Of a stretch of 64,000 bases of DNA, positions 25,554 through 34,546 are shown in pieces (the first letter of the stretch is position 1; every line of letters begins with the position of its first letter). The stretch is from NCBI RefSeq assembly GCF_001040705.1, contig NZ_CVQP01000007.1, positions 552,422 to 616,421 of the forward strand, in the 5' to 3' direction. Made by a program: the position numbers and the translations under genes. Source of the stretch: Rhodococcus sp. RD6.2. Its GTDB lineage: Bacteria; Actinomycetota; Actinomycetes; Mycobacteriales; Mycobacteriaceae. The notes below the pieces were generated by a model that was not told the DNA's origin, searched no databases, and was given only the letters and a program-made list of their open reading frames with translations.

Positions 25554-27152
25554 ATGACAGTGATCGGATCGACACTCGACACGGCAGGTGAGGCGTACCT
25601 CGCCGCAGCCGAGTCGACCAACACGAAGCTCGCCGAGATCGACGTCGAGCTGCAGAAGGCCCTCGCAGGCGGCGGGCCGAAATCCGTCGAGCGGCACCAC
25701 AAGCGCGGCAAGCTGACGGCCCGGGAACGGATCGAGCTGCTGGTCGACGAGGACTCGCCGTTCCTCGAGCTGTGCACCCTCGCGGCGTGGGGAAGCGACT
25801 TCCCGGTCGGCGCCAACGTCGTCACCGGCATCGGTGTCGTCGAGGGTGTCGAGTGCATGATCGTCGCCAACGACCCCACGTCCCGGGGTGGCGCGAGCAA
25901 CCCGTGGACGATCAAGAAGAGCTTCCGGATCAACGAGATCGCCATGCAGAACCGGCTCCCGGTGGTGTCGCTGGTCGAGTCGGGAGGCGCGGACCTGCCC
26001 ACCCAGAAGGAGGTCTTCATCCCGGGTGGCCGGGCCTTCCGTGACCTGACCAGGGCGTCGGCGGCCGGAATCCCCACCGTGGCACTGGTGTTCGGTAACT
26101 CGACCGCGGGTGGCGCCTACATTCCGGGCATGTCCGACCATGTCGTGATGATCAAGGAACAGTCCAAGGTGTTCCTCGGTGGGCCGCCGCTGGTGAAGAT
26201 GGCGACCGGTGAGGAGTCAGACGACGAGTCGCTCGGCGGCGCCGAGATGCACGCCCGTAAGTCGGGGCTCGCGGACTACTTCGCGCAGGACGAGTACGAC
26301 GCGATCCGCATCGGTCGCAACATCGTCAAGCGTTTGAACTGGCGCAAGCAGGGCCCGGCCCCGCGGGCCGAGGTGATCGAACCGCTGTACGACGCCGAGG
26401 AACTGGCCGGCATCGTGCCGGCCGATCTGAAGGTTCCGTTCGATCCGCGCGAGGTGATCGCCCGCATCGTCGATGGCTCCGACTTCGACGAGTTCAAGCC
26501 GCTCTACGGCAGCTCGCTCGTCACCGGGTGGGCCGAGCTGAACGGATATCCGGTCGGCATCCTCGCCAACGCGCGCGGCGTGCTGTTCTCGGAGGAGGCG
26601 CAGAAGGCGACCCAGTTCATCCAGCTCGCGAACCGCGCGAACACCCCGCTGATCTTCCTGCACAACACCACCGGCTACATGGTCGGCAAGGAGTACGAGC
26701 AGGGCGGCATCATCAAGCACGGCGCGATGATGATCAACGCGGTCTCGAACTCCACCGTCCCGCACATCTCCATCCTGATGGGCGCCTCCTACGGCGCCGG
26801 CCACTACGGCATGTGCGGCCGCGCCTACGATCCGCGGTTCCTGTTCGCCTGGCCCAGCGCCAAGTCCGCCGTCATGGGCCCCGCGCAGCTTGCGGGCGTC
26901 GTCTCGATCGTCGCCCGCGGTAGCGCGGCGTCGAAGGGTCTGCCGTACGACGAGGAAGCCGACAAGGGCATGCGGGCGATGGTCGAGGCCCAGATCGAGG
27001 CCGAATCGCTCCCGATGTTCCTTTCCGGCCGCGTCTACGACGACGGCATCATCGACCCTCGCGACACCCGCACGGTGTTGGGTATGTGTCTCTCGGCGAT
27101 CGCCACCGCCCCGATCGAAGGCACCGAGAACTTCGGTGTCTTCAGAATGTGA
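25554..27152 (+). CDS. Acyl-CoA carboxylase, carboxyltransferase (beta) subunit
   Basis: 532-aa biotin-dependent carboxyltransferase. Seen: crotonase-like core with DPTSRGGASNPWTIKKSFRI, GNSTAGGAYIPGMSDHVVMI, GGPPLVKMATGEE, and the C-terminal half with LHNTTGYMVGKEYEQGGI and MGASYGAGHYGMCGRAYDP. The end NFGVFRM is typical of methylcrotonyl-CoA and geranyl-CoA carboxylase beta chains. The 58-bp gap before it contains a 15-bp direct repeat. It works with the alpha chain encoded next. Confidence 0.9.
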   Translation: MTVIGSTLDTAGEAYLAAAESTNTKLAEIDVELQKALAGGGPKSVERHHKRGKLTARERIELLVDEDSPFLELCTLAAWGSDFPVGANVVTGIGVVEGVECMIVANDPTSRGGASNPWTIKKSFRINEIAMQNRLPVVSLVESGGADLPTQKEVFIPGGRAFRDLTRASAAGIPTVALVFGNSTAGGAYIPGMSDHVVMIKEQSKVFLGGPPLVKMATGEESDDESLGGAEMHARKSGLADYFAQDEYDAIRIGRNIVKRLNWRKQGPAPRAEVIEPLYDAEELAGIVPADLKVPFDPREVIARIVDGSDFDEFKPLYGSSLVTGWAELNGYPVGILANARGVLFSEEAQKATQFIQLANRANTPLIFLHNTTGYMVGKEYEQGGIIKHGAMMINAVSNSTVPHISILMGASYGAGHYGMCGRAYDPRFLFAWPSAKSAVMGPAQLAGVVSIVARGSAASKGLPYDEEADKGMRAMVEAQIEAESLPMFLSGRVYDDGIIDPRDTRTVLGMCLSAIATAPIEGTENFGVFRM

Positions 27153-27159
27153 GCCCAGC

Positions 27160-29172
27160 GTGACTGTCACCACCACCGCCGTCACCTCCGTCCTGGTGGC
27201 GAACCGCGGAGAGATCGCACGGCGCGTGTTCGCGAGCGCCCGCGCCGCGGGCATCGCGACCGTCGCGGTGTACTCCGATGCCGACGCCGACTCCCCGCAC
27301 GTCCGGGAGGCCGACGTCGCGGTCCGCCTGCTCGGCAACGCCGCCGCCGACACGTACCTGCGCAGCGAGAAGATCATCGCCGCTGCGCGTGCGGCGGGAG
27401 CGGACGCGATCCACCCCGGTTACGGATTCCTCTCCGAGAACGCCGAATTCGCGAAAGCGGTCCAGGACGCCGGGCTCACCTGGATCGGGCCGCCCGTCAA
27501 GTCGATCGAGCTGATGGGCTCGAAGGTCGAGTCGAAGAAGATGATGGACGCCGCAGGCGTCCCTGTGCTCGCGGAACTCGACCCCGGGCAGGTCACCGAG
27601 GCCGATCTGCCGGTCCTGATCAAGGCCTCCGCCGGCGGCGGCGGGCGCGGCATGCGTGTCGTGCGTACGCTCGCCGACCTGCCCGGGCAGATCGAGGGGG
27701 CGGCTGCCGAGGCGCTGTCCGCCTTCGGCGACGCGACGGTCTTTTGCGAGCGCTACCTCGAGACCGGCCGGCACATCGAGGTTCAGGTGATGGCCGACGC
27801 GCACGGCACCGTCTGGGCGGTTGGCGAGCGTGAGTGCTCCATCCAGCGCCGCCACCAGAAGGTCGTCGAGGAAGCCCCGTCGCCGCTCGTCGAGAAGCTC
27901 GATGCCGAGGGCGCGGGCATGCGCGACAAGCTGTTCCAGGCCGCGGTCGACGCGGCAGCCGCGATCGGCTACGAAGGTGCGGGCACGGTCGAGTTCCTCG
28001 CGGACGAGAAGGGTGGCTTCTACTTCCTGGAGATGAACACCCGACTCCAGGTCGAGCACCCCGTCACCGAACTGACCACGGGACTGGACCTGGTGGACCT
28101 GCAGTTGCAGGTCGCGCAGGGCATCGCGCTGCCCGCGCAGCTGCCCGCTTCCCGCGGGTACGCGATCGAGGTCCGGCTCTACGCGGAGGACCCGGCCCAG
28201 GAGTGGCAGCCGCAGTCCGGCACCGTGCACCGCATCGACATCCCGGGCGTCGACACCGAGTTCACGGTCCCCGCGGCGCCGCGTGGCCTTCGGCTCGATT
28301 CCGGCATCGTCGACGGGTCGGTCGTCGGCGTGTTCTACGACCCCATGCTCGCGAAGGTGATCGCATGGGCGCCGACCCGGCGGGCCGCGGCGGCGCGACT
28401 CGCGACCGCGTTGGCGCAGGCCAAGATCCACGGCCTGGTCACCAACCGTGACCTGCTGGTGAACGTGTTGCGCCACCCGGCCTTCCTGTCCGGGGACACG
28501 GACACCGCGTTCTTCGACAGGCACGGGCTCGAGGCACTCGCAGCTCCCGTCGCATCGGGTGACTCCGAGCGGGTGTCGGCCCTCGCGGCCGCACTCGCGA
28601 CGGCCGCGGCGAACAGGCAGGCGGCACGGGTCGTCGGGAGTGCGCCGAGCGGATGGCGCAACGTGCCCTCGCAGCGCCAGCGCAAGGTGTTCGAGAGCGC
28701 GACGACGACGCACGAGGTCGACTACCGGATCCTGCGCGGAGGTGTGCTCGACACCGACGTCGTCGACGACGTCGAACTCGTCTCGGCGACACCGCAGTCC
28801 GTGGTCCTGACCGTGGGCGGGCTCACCCGTCGGTTCGCCGTCGCCCGCTACGGCGACCTCGTGTGCGTCGATTCCGCGGCGGGCGCGAGCGCGTTCCGTG
28901 CCGTGCCCCGGTTCGTCGACCCGTCCACGGTCGTCGCGGCCGGATCCTTGATCGCGCCGATGCCGGGCACGGTCGTTCGCCTCGGAGCCTCCGTCGGTGA
29001 CCACGTCACCGCGGGTACGCCGATCCTGTGGCTCGAGGCCATGAAGATGGAGCACACCATCACCGCTCCCGCGGACGGCGTGCTCACCGAACTGAACGTC
29101 GCAGTCGGCCGGCAGGTCGACGTCGGCACCGTCCTCGCGATCGTCGACGACACCATCGAAGCAGGGGAGTGA
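27160..29172 (+). CDS. Acyl-CoA carboxylase, biotin carboxylase/BCCP (alpha) subunit
   Basis: 670-aa protein with a biotin carboxylase domain (VLVANRGEIARRVFASARAA at the start; ATP-grasp KASAGGGGRGMRVV; FLEMNTRLQVEHPVTELTTG), a linker domain, and a C-terminal biotinyl domain with LEAMKMEHT. The biotinylated lysine is residue 629. GTG 27160 starts 7 nt after the beta-subunit stop. Together the pair carboxylates a 3-methyl-branched enoyl-CoA; methylcrotonyl- versus geranyl-CoA specificity cannot be decided by eye. Confidence 0.9.
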   Translation: MTVTTTAVTSVLVANRGEIARRVFASARAAGIATVAVYSDADADSPHVREADVAVRLLGNAAADTYLRSEKIIAAARAAGADAIHPGYGFLSENAEFAKAVQDAGLTWIGPPVKSIELMGSKVESKKMMDAAGVPVLAELDPGQVTEADLPVLIKASAGGGGRGMRVVRTLADLPGQIEGAAAEALSAFGDATVFCERYLETGRHIEVQVMADAHGTVWAVGERECSIQRRHQKVVEEAPSPLVEKLDAEGAGMRDKLFQAAVDAAAAIGYEGAGTVEFLADEKGGFYFLEMNTRLQVEHPVTELTTGLDLVDLQLQVAQGIALPAQLPASRGYAIEVRLYAEDPAQEWQPQSGTVHRIDIPGVDTEFTVPAAPRGLRLDSGIVDGSVVGVFYDPMLAKVIAWAPTRRAAAARLATALAQAKIHGLVTNRDLLVNVLRHPAFLSGDTDTAFFDRHGLEALAAPVASGDSERVSALAAALATAAANRQAARVVGSAPSGWRNVPSQRQRKVFESATTTHEVDYRILRGGVLDTDVVDDVELVSATPQSVVLTVGGLTRRFAVARYGDLVCVDSAAGASAFRAVPRFVDPSTVVAAGSLIAPMPGTVVRLGASVGDHVTAGTPILWLEAMKMEHTITAPADGVLTELNVAVGRQVDVGTVLAIVDDTIEAGE

Positions 29173-29177
29173 ACCCA

Positions 29178-30338
29178 ATGAGTTTCATCGAGACCGACGA
29201 GCAGAAGGAACTGCGCGCCGCAGTCGCCAAGCTCGGCGAGCGCTACAACTACATCGACTACGTGCTGCCCCGGTCGCGCCGCGGCGAGCCGCTGACCGAA
29301 CTGTGGAACGAGGCGGGCAAACTCGGCTTCCTCGGCGTCAACCTGCCCGAGGAGTACGGCGGCGGCGGAGCCGGTATCTACGAACTCGCCCTCGTGCAGG
29401 AGGAACTGGCTGCCCAGGGAGCCGGCCTGCTGCTCGTGGTCGTCTCGCCCGCGATCTGCGGAACGATCATCGGCAAGTACGGAACCGACGAGCAGAAGCA
29501 GAAGTGGCTGCCCTCGCTGGCCGACGGCAGCAAGATCATGGCGTTCGGTATCACCGAGCCGGATGCCGGCTCGAACTCGCACCAGATCACCACGACCGCC
29601 CGCCGGGACGGCGAGGACTGGATCCTGCGCGGCAACAAGATCTTCATCTCCGGTGTCGACCAGGCCGACGCGGTGCTCATCGTCGCCCGGACCGAGGACC
29701 ACAAGTCGGGCAAGCTCAAGCCCGCGCTGTTCATCGTTCCCACCGACACCGAGAACTTCGTGCGGACGCCGATGGAGATGGACATCGTCGAGCCCGACCA
29801 CCAGTACACGCTGTTCCTCGACGACGTGCGGCTGCCCGCCGACGCGCTGGTCGGTTCCGAGGACGCGGCGTTGATGCAGTTGTTCGCCGGGCTGAACCCG
29901 GAACGCATCCTCGGCGCGGCCATGGCAGTCGGCATGGGCCGCTACGCCATCGAGGCGGCCACGAAGTACGCACGGGAGCGCACCGTCTGGAAGACGCCGA
30001 TCGGCGCCCACCAGGGCATCGCGCATCCGTTGGCTCAGTGCAAGATCGAGCTGGAGCTGGCCAAGCTGATGATGCAGAAGGCCGCATCGCTGTACGACGC
30101 GGGCGACGACTTCGGTGCCGCCGAGGCCGCGAACATGGCCAAGTACGCCGCGGCCGAGGCCAGCATCAAGGCGCTCGACCAGGCGATCCAGACGCACGGC
30201 GGCGCAGGCCTCACTAAGGAGTACGGCCTCGCTGCCATGCTCGGGGCGGCCCGGATCGCCCGCGTCGCGCCGGTCAGCCGCGAGATGATCCTCAACTTCG
30301 TCTCCCAGCACTCCCTGCGGCTGCCGAGGTCGTACTGA
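29178..30338 (+). CDS. Acyl-CoA dehydrogenase, second paralogue of the operon
   Basis: 386-aa protein with FGITEPDAGSNSHQITTTAR, DWILRGNKIFISGVDQADAV, an LNPERILGAAMAVGMGRYAI helix, and QAIQTHGGAGLTKEYGL in place of the usual QLFGG motif. It diverges from the first dehydrogenase, so a different chain-length or position specificity is likely. ATG 29178 starts 5 nt after the carboxylase stop and its own stop overlaps the enoyl-CoA hydratase ATG. Confidence 0.87.
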   Translation: MSFIETDEQKELRAAVAKLGERYNYIDYVLPRSRRGEPLTELWNEAGKLGFLGVNLPEEYGGGGAGIYELALVQEELAAQGAGLLLVVVSPAICGTIIGKYGTDEQKQKWLPSLADGSKIMAFGITEPDAGSNSHQITTTARRDGEDWILRGNKIFISGVDQADAVLIVARTEDHKSGKLKPALFIVPTDTENFVRTPMEMDIVEPDHQYTLFLDDVRLPADALVGSEDAALMQLFAGLNPERILGAAMAVGMGRYAIEAATKYARERTVWKTPIGAHQGIAHPLAQCKIELELAKLMMQKAASLYDAGDDFGAAEAANMAKYAAAEASIKALDQAIQTHGGAGLTKEYGLAAMLGAARIARVAPVSREMILNFVSQHSLRLPRSY

Positions 30339-31120
30339 TGACCGATCGCGTCGTGCGGTACGAGGTCGCGGGTGGGTTCGCCACCGTGACGCTGGACTCG
30401 CCGCACAACCGCAACGCGATCTCGACGCGGCTGGTCGCAGAGCTGCGCCAGTCGCTCGCCGACGCGGCGGCGGACCCGGACGTCCGCGCGGTCGTGCTCA
30501 CGCACACCGGCGGAACGTTCTGTGCCGGTGCCGATTTGTCGGAGGCGAGCGGAGCGACCGAGGATCCGGCGACACTGGCGGCCCAGCGCACCACCGCAAT
30601 GACGGATCTGCTGCGCGCGTTCCTGGAACTGCCGAAGCCGATCGTCGGGAAGATCGACGGGCACGTGCGTGCGGGCGGGATGGGTCTCGTCGGGGCCTGC
30701 GATCTGGTGGCGGCGGGCCCCGCGTCCACCTTCGCGTTGACGGAGTCGCGGCTCGGGTTGGCCGCGTCGATCATCTCGTTGACGGTGCTGCCGCGGATGT
30801 CACCGCGGGCCGCAGGTCGCTACTTCCTCACCGGCGAGAAGTTCGGTCCGGCCGAGGCGGAAGCGATCGGCCTCGTCACCACGGCCTCGGACGACGCGGA
30901 CGCGACGGTGTCGAAGTGGCTCGGTGAGCTGGCATCGGCCTCCCCACAGGGGTTGGCGGAGTCGAAGCGACTGACGACGGTGCGAATGCTCGCCGACTTC
31001 GACCGGTACGGTTCCGACGTGGCCGCACAGTCGGCCAGGCTGTTCGGCTCCGAGGAGGCGATCGAAGGGATGACGGCTTTTCTGCAGCGTCGGCCGCCGT
31101 CGTGGGCGCCGCCGCGCTGA
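30338..31120 (+). CDS. Enoyl-CoA hydratase/isomerase family protein
   Basis: 260-aa crotonase-fold protein: TVTLDSPHNRNAISTRLVAE, oxyanion-hole segment GGTFCAGADLSEASG, then GKIDGHVRAGGMGLVGACDL, and TESRLGLAASIISLTVLPRM. In the expected pathway it would hydrate the carboxylated glutaconyl-CoA-type product (AtuE or LiuC role). The catalytic Glu of the usual E-x-x-x-G helix appears in TESRLG. ATG overlaps the previous stop (TGATG). Confidence 0.87.
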   Translation: MTDRVVRYEVAGGFATVTLDSPHNRNAISTRLVAELRQSLADAAADPDVRAVVLTHTGGTFCAGADLSEASGATEDPATLAAQRTTAMTDLLRAFLELPKPIVGKIDGHVRAGGMGLVGACDLVAAGPASTFALTESRLGLAASIISLTVLPRMSPRAAGRYFLTGEKFGPAEAEAIGLVTTASDDADATVSKWLGELASASPQGLAESKRLTTVRMLADFDRYGSDVAAQSARLFGSEEAIEGMTAFLQRRPPSWAPPR

Positions 31121-31135
31121 GAACAGGGGTGAGCG

Positions 31136-31735
31136 ATGCGTGAACCACAGCAGGACCGCAGCCGGGTGACCCGGCAGCGTCTGCTCGAGGCGACCATCGA
31201 CTGTCTCGCGGAGAACGGGTGGGCGGCGACCACGGTCGGGGTTGTCGCCACCCGCGCGGGGGTGTCCCGCGGTGCGACACAGCACCACTTCCCGACCCGG
31301 GAAGACCTGATCACCGCAGCTCTCGAGTACATGTTCGACGCCAGGATGCAGAGCGCGCGAGAGGAAGCCGTCGAGTTTCCGGTGGGGGAGGGACGGACGG
31401 TCGCGGTGGTCGAACGTCTCGTCGAGTACTACACGGGGAACCTGTTCAAGGCGGCGCTACAGGTGTGGACTGCAGCGGCATCCGATCCGGCGCTGCGCGA
31501 GCGGGTGCTGCCGCTCGAGGACCGGTTCGGCCGCACCGCGCACCGGATGGCCATCGATCAGCTCGGTGTCGACGGCACCGACCCGGGCGTTCGCGCCGCG
31601 GTCCAGGCGACGCTCGACCTGGCGCGCGGACTCGGCCTCGCCGACGTGCTGACCGACGATTCCGCGCGTCGCGCCGAGGTGGTTCGGATGTGGGCGTCGG
31701 CGCTCGACGCCCAGCTCGGCGCAGGGTTGGGCTGA
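31136..31735 (+). CDS. TetR family regulator of the catabolic operon
   Basis: 199-aa repressor. The N-terminal helix-turn-helix is seen in RQRLLEATIDCLAENGWAAT and VATRAGVSRGATQHHFPTRE. The C-terminal half is helical and ligand-binding. It lies 15 nt after the hydratase stop on the same strand, so it is most likely the last gene of the operon and controls it through the palindrome at 21766. AtuR and LiuR-type roles are the closest analogies; the effector is probably an acyl-CoA. Confidence 0.85.
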   Translation: MREPQQDRSRVTRQRLLEATIDCLAENGWAATTVGVVATRAGVSRGATQHHFPTREDLITAALEYMFDARMQSAREEAVEFPVGEGRTVAVVERLVEYYTGNLFKAALQVWTAAASDPALRERVLPLEDRFGRTAHRMAIDQLGVDGTDPGVRAAVQATLDLARGLGLADVLTDDSARRAEVVRMWASALDAQLGAGLG

Positions 31736-31842
31736 GGCCCGGTGCAGGTGAGGCCGGTGAATCCAGGCATTCCGCACTAGGCTGTCGCGTGCGACCCGGT
31801 GATCTATCCGGTGAGGCGGCACCAACCGGTGAGGCGGAGTAC

Positions 31843-33264
31843 ATGCACCAACTGACAGCAACCGATGCGACACATGTTCTCTCGGAAGCAGGCTCGCACG
31901 TCTCCCGCATCATCGACGGTTACGTGTTCGACCCCGCGGGAGCCACCGTCGATCTCGAGGCGGTTCTGGAGTGGCTGACGCCGCGCATCGAGCACTCGCC
32001 GGTTTTCCGCAGCTGGATCCGTCGGGTTCCCGCTGACCTGGACTACCCGTACTGGGCCCCGGACGCCGAGTTCGACCTCCGCAACCATGTGACGGTCGAG
32101 CCGGCACGTGCCCCCGGGTGGCCTGCCGTGCGCGATCGGATCGTGGAGGTCTGCGGCACTCGCCTGGCGTCGGCGCGGCCGCCGTGGGAAGTACTCGTCA
32201 TCACGGATGTCAGCGGAGTCGACCGAGTCCCGGACGGTGCCTGCGTGGTGGTGCTGAAGATCCACCACGCCGTGGGCGACGGGATGGCAACCGTCGAGTT
32301 GGCTCGCGAACTCTTTGCGGCGCAACCGCTTCCTGCGGGAACGGGATATCGGGATGTGTCCTCCGGCGCCGCGTTCGGCCGTGCCGTCCTGCGGATCCCC
32401 GGCAACGCACTCCGCTTCGCCCGCGGTTCGCTCCGCGCCCAAGCGCTCACCAGGGCCGCGGCGCGGGCGGCGGCGAGCGGGGAAATCCGGACGCCGCGTT
32501 TCCGGTGGCCGATGACACGGTTCAATCGGACGCACGGAGGTGGAATCACGTTCGACGTCGTGACCTTCGACCTCGCCGAGATCCGGGCGCTGCGGTCCCG
32601 GCATCCGGGTATCGCAGTCACCGACGTCATCGCCGCCGTGGTCGGGGACGCGATGTCGTCCTACCTCCGTGCGGATGGCGAGGTGCCAGCGGGTTCGCTC
32701 GGCGGCAAGGTGTCCTACTCGCTGCGCGGAGCGGTCGACTCCGACTCCGGCAACAACTTCGTGGTTCTCTCCGTCGACCTGCACACCGACGTCGAGGATC
32801 CGGTCGAGCGACTGCGTGCAATCCACGACTCGATGGTGTCCGAGAAGCGCAGGTTCGCGCATCCCGCTGTCGCCGAGTTGTCCGGTGCGCTCGACGTCGC
32901 GCCCGCGGTGTACGTGAACTGGCTGGTGTGGCGCCGGTCGCGCTTGCCGATCGGCCGGGGGGAGACGGTGTCGCTGGGCAACACGATGCTCTCCAACGTC
33001 CCGCGCGGGGCCGAGAACATGCGGTTTCTCGGCGGTCGTGCGGTCGAGTCGTTCGGCATCCTCGGAGTCGGCGACGGGTCCCGTCTGAATCACTATGTCG
33101 TGTCGGTCGGGGACCGGCTGACGGTGACCTTCGCTGCCGACCCCGACGTGATGCCCGATCCGGATCGGTATGCGGATGCACTGCGACGTGCGTACCGCAC
33201 CGTGGTCGATGCGCACCTCGGAGAGACCGAGGCCGCCCACCTCGGAGAGGTCGATCAGGCTTGA
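31843..33264 (+). CDS. Wax ester synthase/diacylglycerol acyltransferase (WS/DGAT)
   Basis: 473-aa acyltransferase. The active-site HHAVGDG (HHxxxDG) lies at residues 141-147; the N-terminal LTATDATHVLSEAGSHVSR, the LRNHVTVEPA motif, and the C-terminal TMLSNVPRG and LNHYVVSVGDRLTVTFAADP segments agree with the family. It esterifies acyl-CoA to alcohols or diacylglycerol to make storage lipid at the membrane. ATG 31843 has GGCGGAG upstream, and CCGGTGAGGCGG occurs twice just before it. Monocistronic by spacing. Atypical N-terminus: the usual PL(S/T)xxD start is altered, so activity level is uncertain. Confidence 0.85.
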   Translation: MHQLTATDATHVLSEAGSHVSRIIDGYVFDPAGATVDLEAVLEWLTPRIEHSPVFRSWIRRVPADLDYPYWAPDAEFDLRNHVTVEPARAPGWPAVRDRIVEVCGTRLASARPPWEVLVITDVSGVDRVPDGACVVVLKIHHAVGDGMATVELARELFAAQPLPAGTGYRDVSSGAAFGRAVLRIPGNALRFARGSLRAQALTRAAARAAASGEIRTPRFRWPMTRFNRTHGGGITFDVVTFDLAEIRALRSRHPGIAVTDVIAAVVGDAMSSYLRADGEVPAGSLGGKVSYSLRGAVDSDSGNNFVVLSVDLHTDVEDPVERLRAIHDSMVSEKRRFAHPAVAELSGALDVAPAVYVNWLVWRRSRLPIGRGETVSLGNTMLSNVPRGAENMRFLGGRAVESFGILGVGDGSRLNHYVVSVGDRLTVTFAADPDVMPDPDRYADALRRAYRTVVDAHLGETEAAHLGEVDQA

Positions 33265-33564
33265 GTGAGGTGTGGGTGCTCACTTTGACCTTCTTGTCCG
33301 CGGGCGGGTAATGTTGTAGGTCGTGTCCGGACTTTCCGGGCCGATTTGTGTGCCTAGCTAGGTGAGCCATGCGCGCAGTCGCGTCGATTTCGATGCGGGT
33401 TGCGGTTGTCAGGCTGCCTGTGTGGGGGTATGCGACACGCCCGACCTCGGGGTCGAGGAACGGGTGAGGAGCAGCGTTTTCTTGCTCCAACTGCTAGATC
33501 CCTGAATACACACCAGTCCGGTTTCCCCGCGGGGAGAACGGGCGAAGAAGAAGAAAGCCGGTAT
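33265..33564 (+). other. 300-bp rpsL leader region
   Basis: No gene is supported here. It holds the str-operon promoter and then a long untranslated leader of about 240 nt with several G/C-rich self-complementary stretches, for example CCCCGCGGGG near 33528. The leader ends in a purine-rich GAAGAAGAAGAAAG stretch that serves as the rpsL ribosome-binding region. Confidence 0.5.
33285..33314 (+). promoter_or_regulatory. Promoter of the rpsL-rpsG-fusA-tuf genes
   Basis: TTGACC (33285-33290), 18-bp spacer, TAATGT (33309-33314). This is the best sigma-A-type match in the gap after the WS/DGAT gene. Confidence 0.65.
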
Positions 33565-33939
33565 ATGCCAACCATCAATCAGTTGGTCCGCAAGGGACGG
33601 CACGACAAGCCGTCCAAGCAGAAGACCGCTGCACTGAAGGGCAGCCCGCAGCGTCGTGGCGTGTGCACCCGCGTGTACACCACCACCCCGAAGAAGCCGA
33701 ACTCCGCGCTGCGTAAGGTCGCCCGTGTGCGCCTGACCAGCTCCGTCGAGGTCACCGCGTACATCCCCGGTGAGGGCCACAACCTGCAGGAGCACTCGAT
33801 GGTGCTCGTCCGCGGCGGTCGTGTGAAGGACCTCCCGGGTGTTCGCTACAAGATCATCCGCGGCTCGCTCGACACCCAGGGTGTCAAGAACCGCAAGCAG
33901 GCGCGTAGCCGCTACGGCGCGAAGAAGGAGAAGGGCTGA
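33565..33939 (+). CDS. rpsL: 30S ribosomal protein S12
   Basis: 124-aa ribosomal protein at the decoding centre. Starts [12 protein letters not shown] and contains [20 protein letters not shown] (the lysine in this PKKPNS loop is the classic streptomycin-resistance site, here wild type) and [19 protein letters not shown]. Length is exactly that of the family. Its stop overlaps the rpsG ATG (TGATG). Confidence 0.99.
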   Translation: MPTINQLVRKGRHDKPSKQKTAALKGSPQRRGVCTRVYTTTPKKPNSALRKVARVRLTSSVEVTAYIPGEGHNLQEHSMVLVRGGRVKDLPGVRYKIIRGSLDTQGVKNRKQARSRYGAKKEKG

Positions 33940-34409
33940 TGCCTCGTAAGGGTCCCGCTCCCAAGCGGCCGCTCGTCGCGGATCCGGTCTACGGTTCGCC
34001 GCTGGTCACCCAGCTCGTCAACAAGATCCTGCTGGACGGCAAGAAGTCCACGGCCGAGCGCATCGTCTACGGCGCGCTCGAGCAGGCTCGCGAGAAGACC
34101 GGCACCGATCCGGTCGTCACCCTCAAGCGCGCGCTGGACAACGTCAAGCCCGCCCTCGAGGTCCGCAGCCGTCGTGTCGGTGGCGCCACCTACCAGGTTC
34201 CGGTCGAGGTTCGCCCCGGCCGCTCCACCACCCTCGCCCTTCGCTGGCTGGTCACGTTCTCGCGTGCCCGTCGTGAGAAGACGATGGTCGAGCGTCTCGC
34301 CAACGAGCTCATGGATGCCAGCAATGGCCTCGGTGCAGCTGTGAAGCGTCGCGAGGACACTCACAAGATGGCTGAAGCCAACAAGGCGTTCGCGCACTAC
34401 CGCTGGTGA
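33939..34409 (+). CDS. rpsG: 30S ribosomal protein S7
   Basis: 156-aa primary 16S rRNA-binding protein: [20 protein letters not shown] start, [40 protein letters not shown], and an AFAHYRW end. Full family length. Translationally coupled to rpsL. Confidence 0.99.
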   Translation: MPRKGPAPKRPLVADPVYGSPLVTQLVNKILLDGKKSTAERIVYGALEQAREKTGTDPVVTLKRALDNVKPALEVRSRRVGGATYQVPVEVRPGRSTTLALRWLVTFSRARREKTMVERLANELMDASNGLGAAVKRREDTHKMAEANKAFAHYRW

Positions 34410-34411
34410 TT

Positions 34412-34451
34412 CGACGCCGGGCGGCACTCACATGGGTGCCGCCCGGGCGTC
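34412..34451 (+). terminator. Hairpin in the rpsG-fusA gap
   Basis: 16-17-bp stem with a single bulged base (arms 34412-34427 and 34435-34451) directly after rpsG. It may terminate or attenuate transcription, or protect the 3' end of the ribosomal message, so fusA may have extra promoter input. Confidence 0.6.
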
Positions 34452-34546
34452 GTCACTGCAGTGTCGGGTCCGATCAGGGCCGGCTGCGAAACAACGAAGA
34501 CGTGGTCCGGTAGGGCCGACACAAGCTACGAGCGGGGAAGAATCCT

